Assembly (NCBI RefSeq): GCF_026625045.1
Contig: NZ_CP113089.1
Coordinates: 2,170,001 to 2,234,000, forward strand
Reading direction: 5' to 3'
DNA length: 64,000 nucleotides
Source: Microcella daejeonensis
Lineage (GTDB): Bacteria; Actinomycetota; Actinomycetes; Actinomycetales; Microbacteriaceae
Below, piece by piece: positions 19,828 to 29,262 of the stretch; within the stretch, counting starts at the first letter, position 1; the number at the start of each line of letters is the position of its first letter. The notes under the pieces were generated by a model. That model saw only the letters and a program-made list of their open reading frames with translations, made no database searches and was not told the origin of the DNA. The position numbers and the translations under genes are program-made.

Positions 19828-20784
19828 ATGACGTCACCGCAACCCGTCCACCCGAGCCCCGCACGGCAGCCCCGCGCGCGCCCCGCCCGACGGCGGCCCG
19901 CGCATCCCGCGCACCGCACAATCGCCGCCGCCGCGGCGACCGTCGCCCTCGTGCTCGTGATGAGCGTCGACGCCGATGCCGCCTCGGTGCACGCCGCGAG
20001 CGTGCAGGCGCAGAGCATGTTCGGCGGGCTGCGGCAGCCGGGCGACGCGGCCTTCATCGCGGGCCACCGCGGCGATCGGGCCACCGCGCCCGAGAACACG
20101 CTGCCCGCCATCGCCGCCGTGCTGGAGTCGGAGATGGAGTACGTCGAGATCGACGTGCAGAAGAGCCTCGACGGCGAGCCCGTCATCATCCACGACGAGA
20201 CCGTCGATCGCACGACCGACGGCACCGGTCTCGTGGCCGAGCTGACGTGGGCGCAGCTCTCGGCGCTCGATGCGGGCAGCTGGTACGCGGGCGAGTACGC
20301 GGGGACGCGCATCCCGCATTTCGACGAGTTCATCGCGCTGTTCCGCGGCTCGCAGAAGAAGGCCCTCGTCGAGCTCAAGGGGGAGTGGTCGGTCGACGAG
20401 ATCCGCCCGCTCGTGCGCGAGATCTACGCCGCCGGCGTGCAGAGCCGCATCGTCTTCGCGAGCTTCGCCTTCGCGACGATGCACCATCTGGTGGATGCCG
20501 CACCGAACCTGCCGCGCGTGATCATCCGGCGCGATCTGCAGTTCGATCCCGTCTGGCTCGCCGAGTTCTACCGCGCGGCCGCCGTGCTCACGCGCCTGCA
20601 GGCCGTGGAGGAGGATCCGGGGGTGGTCGACCGCATGCACGAGGCCGGGTACGGGCTGCTGCTCTACACGCTCAACAGCGAGGAGCGCTGGAGCGAGGCG
20701 CTCGACTACGGCGTCGACGGCATCATCACCGACGAGCCCAGCGAGCTCGACGCCTGGCTGGCCAACACGGCGCCCGGCACGTAG
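19828..20784 (+). CDS. Exported glycerophosphodiester phosphodiesterase family protein
   Basis: A 318-residue GDPD-family enzyme that would hydrolyse glycerophosphodiesters to glycerol-3-phosphate and an alcohol. The catalytic and metal residues are visible: His80-Arg81 in GHRGDR, Glu89 in APENTL, Glu107 and Asp109 in YVEIDVQ, and His122 in IIHDETVDRTTDG. A basic N-terminus followed by a hydrophobic stretch (about 31-50) indicates export. The ATG at 19828 has GGGAG seven bases upstream and is preferred over a GTG two codons earlier. Upstream, TAGGGT at 19773 is a plausible -10 element. Confidence 0.88.
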   Translation: MTSPQPVHPSPARQPRARPARRRPAHPAHRTIAAAAATVALVLVMSVDADAASVHAASVQAQSMFGGLRQPGDAAFIAGHRGDRATAPENTLPAIAAVLESEMEYVEIDVQKSLDGEPVIIHDETVDRTTDGTGLVAELTWAQLSALDAGSWYAGEYAGTRIPHFDEFIALFRGSQKKALVELKGEWSVDEIRPLVREIYAAGVQSRIVFASFAFATMHHLVDAAPNLPRVIIRRDLQFDPVWLAEFYRAAAVLTRLQAVEEDPGVVDRMHEAGYGLLLYTLNSEERWSEALDYGVDGIITDEPSELDAWLANTAPGT

Positions 20785-20788
20785 CGGC

Positions 20789-22150
20789 TCAGCGCCGGCG
20801 CAGCAGCGCCGCGTAGACCTCGATGCCCTCGAGCCACGCGTCGACCCTGATGCGCTCGTTGCGGGCGTGCAGGCAGGAGCGCTCCTCGCCGCTCATCCGG
20901 AACGGCGCGAAGCGGTACACGTGATCGCTGATCGTCGTGAACCAGCGGGCGTCGCTGGCCTGCATCATCACGTAGGGCGTGACGAGCAATCCGGGATGCA
21001 CCTCCTGCACCGCCGCGACGACCGCGTTCCACGCCTCGCCCTCGGCGGGCGACACGGGCGAGGGCTCGCTCGGATCGGTCACGCTCACGACAACCTGCGG
21101 GTCGTCGATCGCCCGCCGCACCTGCTCGACGGCCTCCTCGACGCTCGAGCCCGGAGCGACGCGCATGTTCACCGTGGCCTCGGCGCGCTCGGCGAGGGCG
21201 TTCGCGGCGTGCCCCGCGCGCAGCTCGGTGACCGCGCGCGTGGTGCGCACCATGGCCGCCGTCTCGGGACCGCGGCGGGCAAGCACCCGGGCGAGCACGG
21301 GCGCGAGAACGTCGACGAGACGGAAGACGGTGCGCAGCGGCGGGCGGGCGTGCGCGCCGAGCGTGCGGATCATGCGGCGGGTGGTCGGGTCGAGGCGCAC
21401 GGGAGCGGGGCGCTCGGCGAGGCGCAGCACCGCCCGCGCGAGCCGATCGGTGGCCGAGAGCGGGGGCGGGCTCGCGGCATGCCCGCCGTGCTGGTCGACG
21501 CGCAGGTGCAGCACCGTCACGCCCTTCTCAGCGACCCCGATGACGGCGAAGGGCTCGGCGACCCCGGGGAACGCGCCCTGCACGATCGCCCCGCCCTCGT
21601 CGAGCACGAGCGCGGGGCGCTCCCCGCGCTTCTCCAGCGCGCGGACGATCGCGCGCGCCCCCGTCCCCGCCGTCTCCTCGTCGTGCCCGAAGGCGAGCAG
21701 CACGTCGTGGCGCGGCGTCACGCCCTCGGCGAGCAGGCGCTCGACGGCTTCGAGGACGGCGACCGCGGCGCCCTTGTCGTCGAGCGTGCCGCGGCCCCAG
21801 AGAACCCGCTCACCGGTCTCGTCGCGCGCGAGCACCGCGTCGAAGGGCGGGTGCTCCCATCCCTCGTCGTCGGCCGGTACGACGTCGTAGTGCGCCATGA
21901 GCACCGTCGCCGGGCCGGGCTCCCGCCCCTCCCACCGGTAGAGCAGCGCGTGCCCGGCGTGCCGCTCGCGCTGCAGCACGGCGTGCACTCCGGGGTAGAG
22001 CCGCGGCAGCGCCGCGAGGAACCGGTCGAAGGGCTCCGGATCGCCGCCGCTCCGCGACGACACCGTGGGGATGCGCAGGAGCTCGCGGAACCGCTCCAGC
22101 GCGGCGTCGTCGCCGTGCACCGGGGCGGCCGCGGTCGAGACCTCGGTCAT
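20789..22150 (-). CDS. M20/M25/M40 family metallopeptidase
   Basis: A 453-residue zinc peptidase or deacylase. Conserved metal and catalytic residues include His87 in MAHYDVVP, Asp124 in TLDDKG and the Glu pair at 158-159 in GHDEET. The GHAASPP region and the dimerisation domain follow. It is close to the carboxypeptidase PM20D1-like subfamily (LYRWEG, HGGHASxP). The ATG at 22150 is chosen because TAGAGT lies six bases upstream. Substrate is unknown. It converges with the GDPD gene only four bases from its stop. Confidence 0.85.
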   Translation of the reverse strand: MTEVSTAAAPVHGDDAALERFRELLRIPTVSSRSGGDPEPFDRFLAALPRLYPGVHAVLQRERHAGHALLYRWEGREPGPATVLMAHYDVVPADDEGWEHPPFDAVLARDETGERVLWGRGTLDDKGAAVAVLEAVERLLAEGVTPRHDVLLAFGHDEETAGTGARAIVRALEKRGERPALVLDEGGAIVQGAFPGVAEPFAVIGVAEKGVTVLHLRVDQHGGHAASPPPLSATDRLARAVLRLAERPAPVRLDPTTRRMIRTLGAHARPPLRTVFRLVDVLAPVLARVLARRGPETAAMVRTTRAVTELRAGHAANALAERAEATVNMRVAPGSSVEEAVEQVRRAIDDPQVVVSVTDPSEPSPVSPAEGEAWNAVVAAVQEVHPGLLVTPYVMMQASDARWFTTISDHVYRFAPFRMSGEERSCLHARNERIRVDAWLEGIEVYAALLRRR

Positions 22151-22205
22151 CCGCACACTCTAGGCCGCCGCGCCCACGGGCACGAGGGCCGCTAGCCTCG
22201 CCCCT

Positions 22206-24038
22206 ATGAGCCCGACGCCGCATCGCACCGCCGCCCTGCTGCTGCTGGCCGCTCTCGCGCTCGGGGTCGTCGGGTCGGTCACGGCGGGGCTCACGGCGGT
22301 GCCCGTGCCGGCGCAGGCCGCGTCCAGCGGCTCGGTCGACGACTTCGTCTTCGACTCGATCGAGGTCGAGTACCGGCTCGACCGCGACGCCCGGGGCCGG
22401 GCGACGCTCGATGTGGTCGAGACCCTCGTCGCCCGGTTCCCCGAGGCCGACCAGAACCGCGGCATCCGCCGGCAGATCCCGGAGCGCTACCAGGGCCGTC
22501 CGACCGGGCTCGAGGTCGACTCCGTGACCGACGAGCGCGGGATCGCCCGACCGTACTCCGTCGAGTCGGAGGACGGCGTCACGCGCGTCACCGCGGCGGT
22601 CCCCGAGGGGCAGTTCGTGCGCGGGGTGCAGACCTACGTGATCACCTACTCCCTGCGCGATGCCGTCGACGCGTTCGACGACACCGGCGCCGAGGAGTTC
22701 TACTGGGACGTCACGGGGACCGACTGGGCCCAGCCCTTCGCCCGCGTGACCGCCCGCGTGGTGCTCGGAGAGGGTCTCGCCGAGGCGCTGCTGCCCGAAC
22801 GGCTGTTCTGCTACCGGGGTGCGGCGGGCTCGACAGACCCCTGCCCCATCGCGCTCGAGGGCGGCACCGTCGTCGCGACCGCCGATGGTCAGGCCCCCTA
22901 TGAGACGGCGACCGTCGCACTCGGGTTCCGCCCGGGCACCTTCACCCTCTACGACGACTCCTACCTCGCGAGCCCGGGCGCCGTCGTGCAGGTCCTGGGC
23001 GGTCTCGCGGCGATCGCGACCGCCGCCTGGGCGGTCGTCCTGCGCCGCGGCCGCTACCGCGATGCGCCCGGTCGCCCGGTCATCGTCGCCGAGTACCTGC
23101 CGCCGCGGGGGCTGCCGGTGATGGATGCCGCGCTCCTGCTGCACCATCGCAACCGGGCCGTGGCGAGCCAACTGGTCGACCTCGCGGTGCGCCGCGTGAT
23201 CACGATCATCGAGACCGGCACCGGGCGCGGAGGGCGCAAGCGCTCGTGGCGCCTGCGCCTGGAGTCGGCCGAGGGCGTCGAGGGCGCGGAGCGCGCCCTG
23301 CTGGAGGTGCTCTTCCCCGCCGGCCTCGTCCCCGGTGCCGAGAAGACGCTGACGAACAGCGACACGACGACGGGCACCGCCATCCAGAAGCTCCTGCTGC
23401 GGGAGGACGGGCGCATGACGACGCGGGGCCTGCGTCGCCCCGTCGCTACCCGGCACGGGCTCGGCCTGACGGCGCTGGCCCTCCTCGCCCTCGTCGCGAT
23501 GGGCGTCGGCGCGGCGATCGCGGCGGGGGAGGCTCGGGGCGGCGGGCTGCCGTTCGCCCTCATCCTGCTCGCGATCGGCGGCTTCGCGGTGGTCGCGGTC
23601 TGCCTGTACCGCCGGCCGTTCACGGCCGAGGGCAGCGAGGTGCGCGATCATCTGCGCGGGCTCGAGCGGTACATCCGTCTCGCCGAGGCCGATCGCATGC
23701 GGGTGCTGCAGTCGCCCGAGGGCGCGCTGCGCGACCCGGTCGATGCCTCGAGCCGGGACGAGCAGCTGCGGCTGACGGAGCGGCTGCTGCCGTGGGCGGT
23801 GCTGTTCCACCACGAGAAGCAGTGGGCCGAGGTCCTCGGCCGATACGCCGACGAGACGTACCAGCCGGAGTGGTACCGGGGCACCGGATCGTTCTCGGTC
23901 GCGAGCTTCTCCGCCGGGGTCGGCGCCATGGCGTCCACGGTGACGTCGAGCTACTCGGGCTCGAGCTCCTCCGGCGGGTCGAGCGGGGGAGGGTCCGCCG
24001 GGGGCGGTGGGGGCGGAGGCGGCGGCGGAGGGGTCTGA
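22206..24038 (+). CDS. DUF2207 family membrane protein
   Basis: A 610-residue protein with a signal peptide (1 to about 38, ending AQA) and an extracytoplasmic DUF2207 domain (about 40-250). A transmembrane helix near 260-280 and another hydrophobic pair (about 418-465) follow. The C-terminus (about 580-610) is a Ser/Gly tract ending in a run of glycines. Such proteins are widespread in actinobacteria and their role is unknown. TAGCCT is seven bases before the ATG. Its start is 55 bases from the divergent M20 gene, each with its own -10. Confidence 0.85.
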   Translation: MSPTPHRTAALLLLAALALGVVGSVTAGLTAVPVPAQAASSGSVDDFVFDSIEVEYRLDRDARGRATLDVVETLVARFPEADQNRGIRRQIPERYQGRPTGLEVDSVTDERGIARPYSVESEDGVTRVTAAVPEGQFVRGVQTYVITYSLRDAVDAFDDTGAEEFYWDVTGTDWAQPFARVTARVVLGEGLAEALLPERLFCYRGAAGSTDPCPIALEGGTVVATADGQAPYETATVALGFRPGTFTLYDDSYLASPGAVVQVLGGLAAIATAAWAVVLRRGRYRDAPGRPVIVAEYLPPRGLPVMDAALLLHHRNRAVASQLVDLAVRRVITIIETGTGRGGRKRSWRLRLESAEGVEGAERALLEVLFPAGLVPGAEKTLTNSDTTTGTAIQKLLLREDGRMTTRGLRRPVATRHGLGLTALALLALVAMGVGAAIAAGEARGGGLPFALILLAIGGFAVVAVCLYRRPFTAEGSEVRDHLRGLERYIRLAEADRMRVLQSPEGALRDPVDASSRDEQLRLTERLLPWAVLFHHEKQWAEVLGRYADETYQPEWYRGTGSFSVASFSAGVGAMASTVTSSYSGSSSSGGSSGGGSAGGGGGGGGGGGV

Positions 24039-24342
24039 GAGTCCGCCGCGCGCCCGCGTCGCCGCGGAGCGCGGAGAGGCGTAGACTGACCGTCAGCTTC
24101 TGCAGCCCACCGTGTCGTTCTCGACCGGGTCAGGGCTCGGGAGCCGGGCTCCGCGCACCACGGCGGGGCCGTTGCAGTCGGGACACGGTCCACGGACACG
24201 GTCCACGCATGACACGGATCACCCACGCGTGCCGGTGCCGGCGCGTCGTCGAGAGGATGCTCTGCCTCCGCTCGGGACGCCCTGTCACCCGCACCCCGCA
24301 TGCCCCCGGTCGTCGCACCGGGAGCGTCCTTCGAGGAGGAGC
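24039..24342. other. 304-base leader region upstream of the SNF2 helicase
   Basis: No gene is seen here. TAGACT at 24082-24087 is a possible -10 element, implying a leader of about 250 bases. Within it are direct repeats of a 13-base unit (24181-24193, 24194-24206 and a weaker third copy at 24210-24222). Confidence 0.45.
24181..24222 (+). repeat. Tandem 13-bp direct repeats
   Basis: GGACACGGTCCAC occurs twice head to tail, then TGACACGGATCAC after three bases. The repeats lie 120-160 bases before the helicase start. Confidence 0.6.
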
Positions 24343-26475
24343 ATGGCCCAGACCGGCCAGCGTCAGAAGTCGCGCAAGAGCGCGGGCACCCCCGCACGGC
24401 GACGCCGCCCGCTCGACGAGCAGGGCATCATCCCGATCCTCGCGCGCGCCGTGCGCGAGGTGGAGAGCGCCGCCGAGCGCGGGGGCAAGGTGAGCGGCTC
24501 GAACCGCGTCAAGTTCCAGGTGGCGGCGCTGCTCGTGCGCGAGGAGCGCGCGCGCGTCAAGGAGGACCGCGAGGTGCCCGAGGGCGAGCGCGCCGAGGTG
24601 CTCAAGCGCCTCGACGGTCTCGCGGGCATCATGGCGAAGACCGCCGCGCGCGACACGACGCTCATCGCGCTGCTCGCGCCCGAGGCGAAGATCTCGGACA
24701 CCGCGAAGATGATGCGGCGCGACATGCTGCTCGCCTCCGGCGCCGAGCTCGAGCCCGACGATCTCATCATCGTGAGCGAGCCCGAGGCGGCGAAGCCCGA
24801 GGCCGCCAAGCAGGTGCTGCCCCCGTCGGTGCAGCGCGCGCAGCTCGCGAACCCGTTCCTCGCCCCGGACTTCTCCGCCCTCGCGGCGGAGCCGAAGCCG
24901 GCGACCGCCCGGCTCTCGAACTGGGAGCTCATCGAGCCGCTGTTCCGCTCGTTCGAGTACGGAGCGGGCGGCCAGTCCGCCAGCATGCCGCTGCCCGAGG
25001 CCGGCTCGCTCGTCACGCCGGGCGGCATGGAGCTCATGCGCCACCAGGCGCGGCTCATCGAGGCCGTCCGCGCGGGTCACCGCAGCTTCCTCCTCGCCGA
25101 CGAGCCCGGACTCGGCAAGACCGCCCAGGCGCTCATGGCCGCGAACGTCGCCGGCGCCTTCCCGCTCCTCGTCGTGGTGCCGAACGTCGTCAAGACGAAC
25201 TGGGCGCGCGAGGTCCAGCGCTGGATCCCGGGGCGCACCTCGACGGTCGTGCACGGCGACGGCGACGACCTCGACGCCTTCAGCGACGTCATCATCGTCA
25301 ACTACGAGATCCTCGACCGCCACGTCGGCTGGCTCGGGCGCTTCGGGTTCAAGGGCATGGTCGTCGACGAGGCGCACTTCATCAAGAACGCGACCTCGCA
25401 GCGCTCGCGCCACGTGCAGAATCTCGCGCAGAGCATCCGCACGCTCAATCCGCGCGCGCTCATGATGGCGCTCACCGGCACGCCTCTCATCAACCAGATC
25501 GAGGACTTCCGCATGATCTGGAAGTTCCTCGGATGGATCGACGACAAGAAGCCGCTCGGTCGCCTCATGCTGCGGCTCGAGGAGAGCGGGCTGACCCCCG
25601 CGGATCCGGGCTTCTTCGCCGAGGCCCGGCGCAGCGTCATCGAGATGGGCATCGTGCGGCGCAAGAAGGTCGACGTCGCCGCCGACATCCCCGCCCGTCG
25701 CATCGCCGACATCCCCGTCGAGCTCGATGACGAGTACGGCCGATCGATCCGCGCCTCCGAGCGCGCTCTCGTCGCCCGTCTGGTCGAGCGCTACGACCGC
25801 GTCGTCGCCGCGCGCGACACCGCGCCGGTCGGCATCGACGAGGATCTCGTGCGCCTCGTCGCGCACTCCGAGCTCGAGGAGTCGAAGGGCTCGACGAACG
25901 GCGACAACGTGTTCACGCTCGTGCGCCGCATCGGTACGGCGAAGGCCGTGCTGGCCGCCGACTACACGGCGCAGCTCGCCCGCAACGTCGGCAAGGTGGT
26001 CTTCTTCGCCAAGCACATCGACGTGATGGATGCCGCGGAGGCGCACTTCGCGCAGGCCGGTCTGCGGGCCGTCAGCATCCGCGGCGATCAGAGCACGAAG
26101 GCCAGGCAGGAGGCGATCGACGCCTTCACGAACGATCCCGACGTCGCCGTGATCGTCTGCTCGCTCTCGGCCGCCGGCGTCGGCATCAATCTGCAGGCCG
26201 CCTCGAACGTCGTGCTCGCCGAGCTCTCGTGGACCTCGGCCGAGCAGACGCAGGCGATCGACCGGGTGCACCGCATCGGCCAGGAGCTGCCGGTCACGGC
26301 ATGGCGCATCCTCGCCGCGCAGACCATCGACGCCCGCATCGCCGACCTCATCGACTCGAAGGCGGGCCTCGCCGCCCGCGCTCTCGACGGCTCGGACGAG
26401 GCCGTCGTGCAGGAGGGCACGGTGCAGCTGCAGGCGCTGCAGGCCCTGCTCATGGAGGCGCTCCGCCGCCGCTGA
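24343..26475 (+). CDS. SNF2-family DEAD/DEAH-box ATPase/helicase
   Basis: A 710-residue SNF2-type ATPase. After a roughly 225-residue N-terminal region that is charged and helical comes the ATPase core: DEPGLGKT at about 252-259 (Lys259 in Walker A), DEAH at 342-345, the LTGTPLIN motif III region, and a C-terminal helicase lobe with QAIDRVHRIGQ. The N-terminal region (RARVKEDREVP, AARDTTLIALL) matches no domain I know. No Swi6-like zinc-finger domain is present. The ATG has GAGGAGGAG just upstream. Such proteins remodel protein-DNA complexes. It stands alone, so the target is unknown. Confidence 0.85.
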   Translation: MAQTGQRQKSRKSAGTPARRRRPLDEQGIIPILARAVREVESAAERGGKVSGSNRVKFQVAALLVREERARVKEDREVPEGERAEVLKRLDGLAGIMAKTAARDTTLIALLAPEAKISDTAKMMRRDMLLASGAELEPDDLIIVSEPEAAKPEAAKQVLPPSVQRAQLANPFLAPDFSALAAEPKPATARLSNWELIEPLFRSFEYGAGGQSASMPLPEAGSLVTPGGMELMRHQARLIEAVRAGHRSFLLADEPGLGKTAQALMAANVAGAFPLLVVVPNVVKTNWAREVQRWIPGRTSTVVHGDGDDLDAFSDVIIVNYEILDRHVGWLGRFGFKGMVVDEAHFIKNATSQRSRHVQNLAQSIRTLNPRALMMALTGTPLINQIEDFRMIWKFLGWIDDKKPLGRLMLRLEESGLTPADPGFFAEARRSVIEMGIVRRKKVDVAADIPARRIADIPVELDDEYGRSIRASERALVARLVERYDRVVAARDTAPVGIDEDLVRLVAHSELEESKGSTNGDNVFTLVRRIGTAKAVLAADYTAQLARNVGKVVFFAKHIDVMDAAEAHFAQAGLRAVSIRGDQSTKARQEAIDAFTNDPDVAVIVCSLSAAGVGINLQAASNVVLAELSWTSAEQTQAIDRVHRIGQELPVTAWRILAAQTIDARIADLIDSKAGLAARALDGSDEAVVQEGTVQLQALQALLMEALRRR

Positions 26476-26507
26476 GGCCCTCGCGGGCGAGGCGGCGGTG
26501 CCGCGAT

Positions 26508-26546
26508 CGCGCGGGCGCCCCGACCTTAGGGTCGGGCGCTCGCGCG
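26508..26546. terminator. Strong convergent terminator with the maltokinase stop codon in its loop
   Basis: About 17 paired bases (26508-26525 with 26530-26546), with one bulged C and one G-T pair, close on the loop TTAG. The TTA is the reverse of the TAA stop of the minus-strand gene. The position between convergent genes suggests use in both directions. Confidence 0.65.
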
Positions 26547-27848
26547 CTCCGCCGAGACGAGGTGCCGCACCGCCGCGAGCGGGATGGGCAGCCACGCCGG
26601 GCGGTTGCGCGCCTCGTACATCGCCTCGTAGACGGCCTTGTCGAGCTCGAAGGCGTCGAGCAGCGCACGGTGCGCCCGCAGATCGATCTCGCTCTCGCGG
26701 ATGTAGCCGTCGAGGAAGGCCGCGCGGGCCCGGTGCGACCACCCGGTGTCGACGGTCTCGCGCGCCGCGGCATCGGCCGCAGTGTTGAGGCGCGAGCCGA
26801 CGACGTAGTCGAAGGAGCGCAGCATTCCGGCCACGTCGCGCAGCGGCGAATCGACCCGGGTGCGCTCCTCGAGCGGGCGCAGCGGCTCGCCCTCGAAGTC
26901 GACGAGAACCCATTCCCCCGAGGAGCGCCGCAGCACCTGCCCCAGGTGGAAGTCGCCGTGGATGCGCTGCAGGGCGGGCCACGGCGCATCCTGGGCGGCG
27001 TCGTACACGGCCTCGATCGCGGGGCGCAGTTCGCGCAGCGCGGGCACGTCCGAGGTCGCGACGGCGAGCCGCTGGTGCCAGCCCGCGACGAAGCCGACGA
27101 TGTCACCGAGCGTCGCCGGGCGGACGGGCATGGCTTCGGCGAGCCCCCGGTGCACCACCGCGGTGGTGCGGCCGAGCCGCTCGGCCTCGACGGTGAACTC
27201 GTCCCCGCGGGCGGCGGTCTCGAGCGCGAGCTCCCACCCGTCGCGCACGTCCTGCACGAACTCCTGGGCGAAGGCGAGGTGCCCGGTCTCGGTGCGCGAG
27301 CTGCGGTGCGGGTCGTCCCAGTGGGCGGTCACCGAGCCGAGCATCCTCGGCACCTGCCGGTAGCCGCGCGAGGTGAGCGCGGAGGGGAGGGTCACGTCGG
27401 GGTTCTCGCCCGCGTGCACCAGGCGGAAGATCTTGGCGACGAGGGGCGCCTCACCGCCCTGATCGAAGATGATCGAGGTGTTCGACTGCTCGCCGGCGTG
27501 CACCCGCGAGTGCTCGTCGCCGCGGTGCACGTGCATGCGCCGCAGCAGTGCGCTGGTGTACGCGGGGTCGTGCGCGCCGTCGAAGAGGTAGTCGTCGTTC
27601 TCGTCCCGGCCGATGAGGTAGGGCCCCATGCCCTTCGGCACCGTCCGACGCGCCACGACGGGGACGTGGTACAGCGAGGGCGGATTGTTCGCCAGGTCGC
27701 GGAGGATGTGCACCACGATGCGGGCGTCCTCGTCGGGCGAGGCCCAGTTCTCGGAGCTCACATCGACGAGGTTCGGCACCCGGCCCTTGCCGGCGTACCA
27801 CCGCTGCCGCGTCATCCAGTCGGTGAGGCAGTCCACGGTCGTGTTCAT
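26526..27848 (-). CDS. Maltokinase-like sugar kinase
   Basis: A 440-residue member of the maltokinase/glucosamine kinase group. Maltokinase makes maltose-1-phosphate for the GlgE glucan pathway. The N-terminal cap motif QRWYAGKGR (15-23), the catalytic loop HGDFHLGQV (297-305) and the metal-binding Asp317 in LVDFEGEP fit the family. In many actinobacteria this gene is fused to or next to treS. Here it is alone, so a different sugar (for example glucosamine) remains possible. TAGTGT is exactly six bases before the ATG, giving a leaderless message. Confidence 0.82.
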   Translation of the reverse strand: MNTTVDCLTDWMTRQRWYAGKGRVPNLVDVSSENWASPDEDARIVVHILRDLANNPPSLYHVPVVARRTVPKGMGPYLIGRDENDDYLFDGAHDPAYTSALLRRMHVHRGDEHSRVHAGEQSNTSIIFDQGGEAPLVAKIFRLVHAGENPDVTLPSALTSRGYRQVPRMLGSVTAHWDDPHRSSRTETGHLAFAQEFVQDVRDGWELALETAARGDEFTVEAERLGRTTAVVHRGLAEAMPVRPATLGDIVGFVAGWHQRLAVATSDVPALRELRPAIEAVYDAAQDAPWPALQRIHGDFHLGQVLRRSSGEWVLVDFEGEPLRPLEERTRVDSPLRDVAGMLRSFDYVVGSRLNTAADAAARETVDTGWSHRARAAFLDGYIRESEIDLRAHRALLDAFELDKAVYEAMYEARNRPAWLPIPLAAVRHLVSAERASARP

Positions 27849-27903
27849 ACCTCGACACTACGCCGGGCATCCCTCGCACGCACGAGCAATGCACCGGGAA
27901 CGC

Positions 27904-28779
27904 TCAGGAGCGGCGCGAGCGGAGGAAGCCGTTCATCGCCGCCGTGAGCCCCGCGTCCACGGGGGTCGCGGCGCCGTCGACCGCGCGGATCGGGGCGGCC
28001 AGGCGCAGGCTCGAGACGAGCCATGCGGACTCGGCGGTGCGCAGATCGTCGGGCCGCAGCACGTCGACGCGCGCATCGAGACCCCAATCGCGGGCGGCGC
28101 TGAACAGGTCGTGCTGCGTCGTGCCGGGCAGGATGCCGAGAGCGGCCGGCGGGGTCACGAGCGCGCGGTCGTGCAGCACGATGAGCGTCGACGTCGGGCC
28201 CTCGAGCAGCAGCCCGTCGCTCGACACGAACAGGGCGTCATCGGCGCCGCGGCGCTGCGCCTCGCGCACGGCGGCCTTGTTCACGGCGTAGGAGAGCGTC
28301 TTGGCGCCCGCGAGCAGCCACGGGGCCGTCTCGGCGACATCGCTGCGCAGGCCCCGGTCGAGCAGTGCCACGGCGACGCCCTCGGTGCGCTCGCGGCGGA
28401 AGTCGGGCGAGACCGAGCCGTAGGCCCAGCCCGTCGGGGTGCTGCCGCCCTCGATGCCGCGGCTGATGACGGTCTTGACCCAGGCCTCCTCGTGCCCCGC
28501 GAGCGCCTCGGCGATCGCGTGCACCGCATCGCCCCAGAGTCCGGCATCGGGCTCGGGCAGGTCGAGCATGCGCGCGGAGCGGGCGAAGCGGTCGAGGTGG
28601 GCGTCGAGCGCCTGCGGATGCCCGGACCCGACGCTGATCGTCTCGAAGACGCCATCGCCGCGGGTCACCGAGGCGTCGAGCACGCTGAGCTGAGGGGCGT
28701 CCGCCTCGGCGGGCAGCAGCCCGGTGGCGTGGCCCTCCTGATCGTGGGAGACGAGGATGAGGTGCTGGGGCGTGCTCAT
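27904..28779 (-). CDS. Class IV aminotransferase, probable 4-amino-4-deoxychorismate lyase
   Basis: A 291-residue PLP enzyme of fold type IV. The N-terminal SVTRGDGVFETI, the PLP-binding Lys160 in AGAKTLSYAVN and the LLEGPTSTL motif at 191-199 match aminodeoxychorismate lyase, which makes p-aminobenzoate for folate. Branched-chain or D-amino acid aminotransferases share the fold, but SYAVNKAA favours the lyase. A CACGAT lies seven bases before the ATG. A zinc-ribbon gene lies 57 bases upstream on the same strand. Confidence 0.75.
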   Translation of the reverse strand: MSTPQHLILVSHDQEGHATGLLPAEADAPQLSVLDASVTRGDGVFETISVGSGHPQALDAHLDRFARSARMLDLPEPDAGLWGDAVHAIAEALAGHEEAWVKTVISRGIEGGSTPTGWAYGSVSPDFRRERTEGVAVALLDRGLRSDVAETAPWLLAGAKTLSYAVNKAAVREAQRRGADDALFVSSDGLLLEGPTSTLIVLHDRALVTPPAALGILPGTTQHDLFSAARDWGLDARVDVLRPDDLRTAESAWLVSSLRLAAPIRAVDGAATPVDAGLTAAMNGFLRSRRS

Positions 28780-28836
28780 AGGACCAATCGTGCCAGCTTG
28801 TCCCAGCGCTCGCCGGATCGCGCGTCCAGTGATCCG

Positions 28837-29064
28837 TCAGAGCGTCGGGGTGTCGAACGTGTGCCCGCAGTGCTCATTGCGGCACTCGAACGACGGTCGT
28901 ACGGGGGAATGCACCTGGCCTCCCAGCGCGATCTCGCCGCGCAAGGCTGCGCGGATATGGTGCGGGCCTGGGTAGCCGTAGACGATCGGCAACGGTGCGA
29001 CGGTGCCGCAGTCCGGGCAGTGGGTGCTCTCGAGATCGCGATCCGCCGTCCCCTGGTTCGTCAT
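28837..29064 (-). CDS. Small zinc-ribbon-like protein
   Basis: A 75-residue protein with two cysteine pairs, Cys16 and Cys19 (HCPDCG) and Cys61 and Cys66 (ECRNEHCGH). They frame a hydrophobic middle (PIVYGYPGP). The pattern resembles a rubredoxin-like or zinc-ribbon knuckle pair. The ATG at 29064 follows homologous short proteins of this type, and no strong ribosome binding site is visible. It starts 198 bases from the divergent sugar-acid operon. Function unknown. Confidence 0.65.
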   Translation of the reverse strand: MTNQGTADRDLESTHCPDCGTVAPLPIVYGYPGPHHIRAALRGEIALGGQVHSPVRPSFECRNEHCGHTFDTPTL

Positions 29065-29170
29065 TCGTACAGTGCATCGCACTGCGACGACATCGGTCAA
29101 ACCGGTCGACCGCGGAGGCAACGGCTTATCCCGGGCGGGGTCACGGGAACACCCGGAGGGAGCAGGAAAA

Positions 29171-29218
29171 TTGACTTCCTTGGCACGAACTGTAAAAGTA
29201 GGACCAATTGTACGTACA
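29171..29218 (+). promoter_or_regulatory. Promoter and candidate operator of the sugar-acid operon
   Basis: TTGACT at 29171-29176 and TAAAAG at 29193-29198 form a -35/-10 pair with a 16-base gap. Just downstream, TGTACGTACA at 29209-29218 is a perfect 10-bp palindrome at about +5 to +14, a good place for a repressor such as the GntR protein encoded at 32716. The 60 bases from 29161 to 29220 are only 40% GC by hand count, far below the surroundings. Confidence 0.5.
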
Positions 29219-29262
29219 TACGGGCGATGCCCCTCGACCCCATCGAAGGAGATGGAATCACC

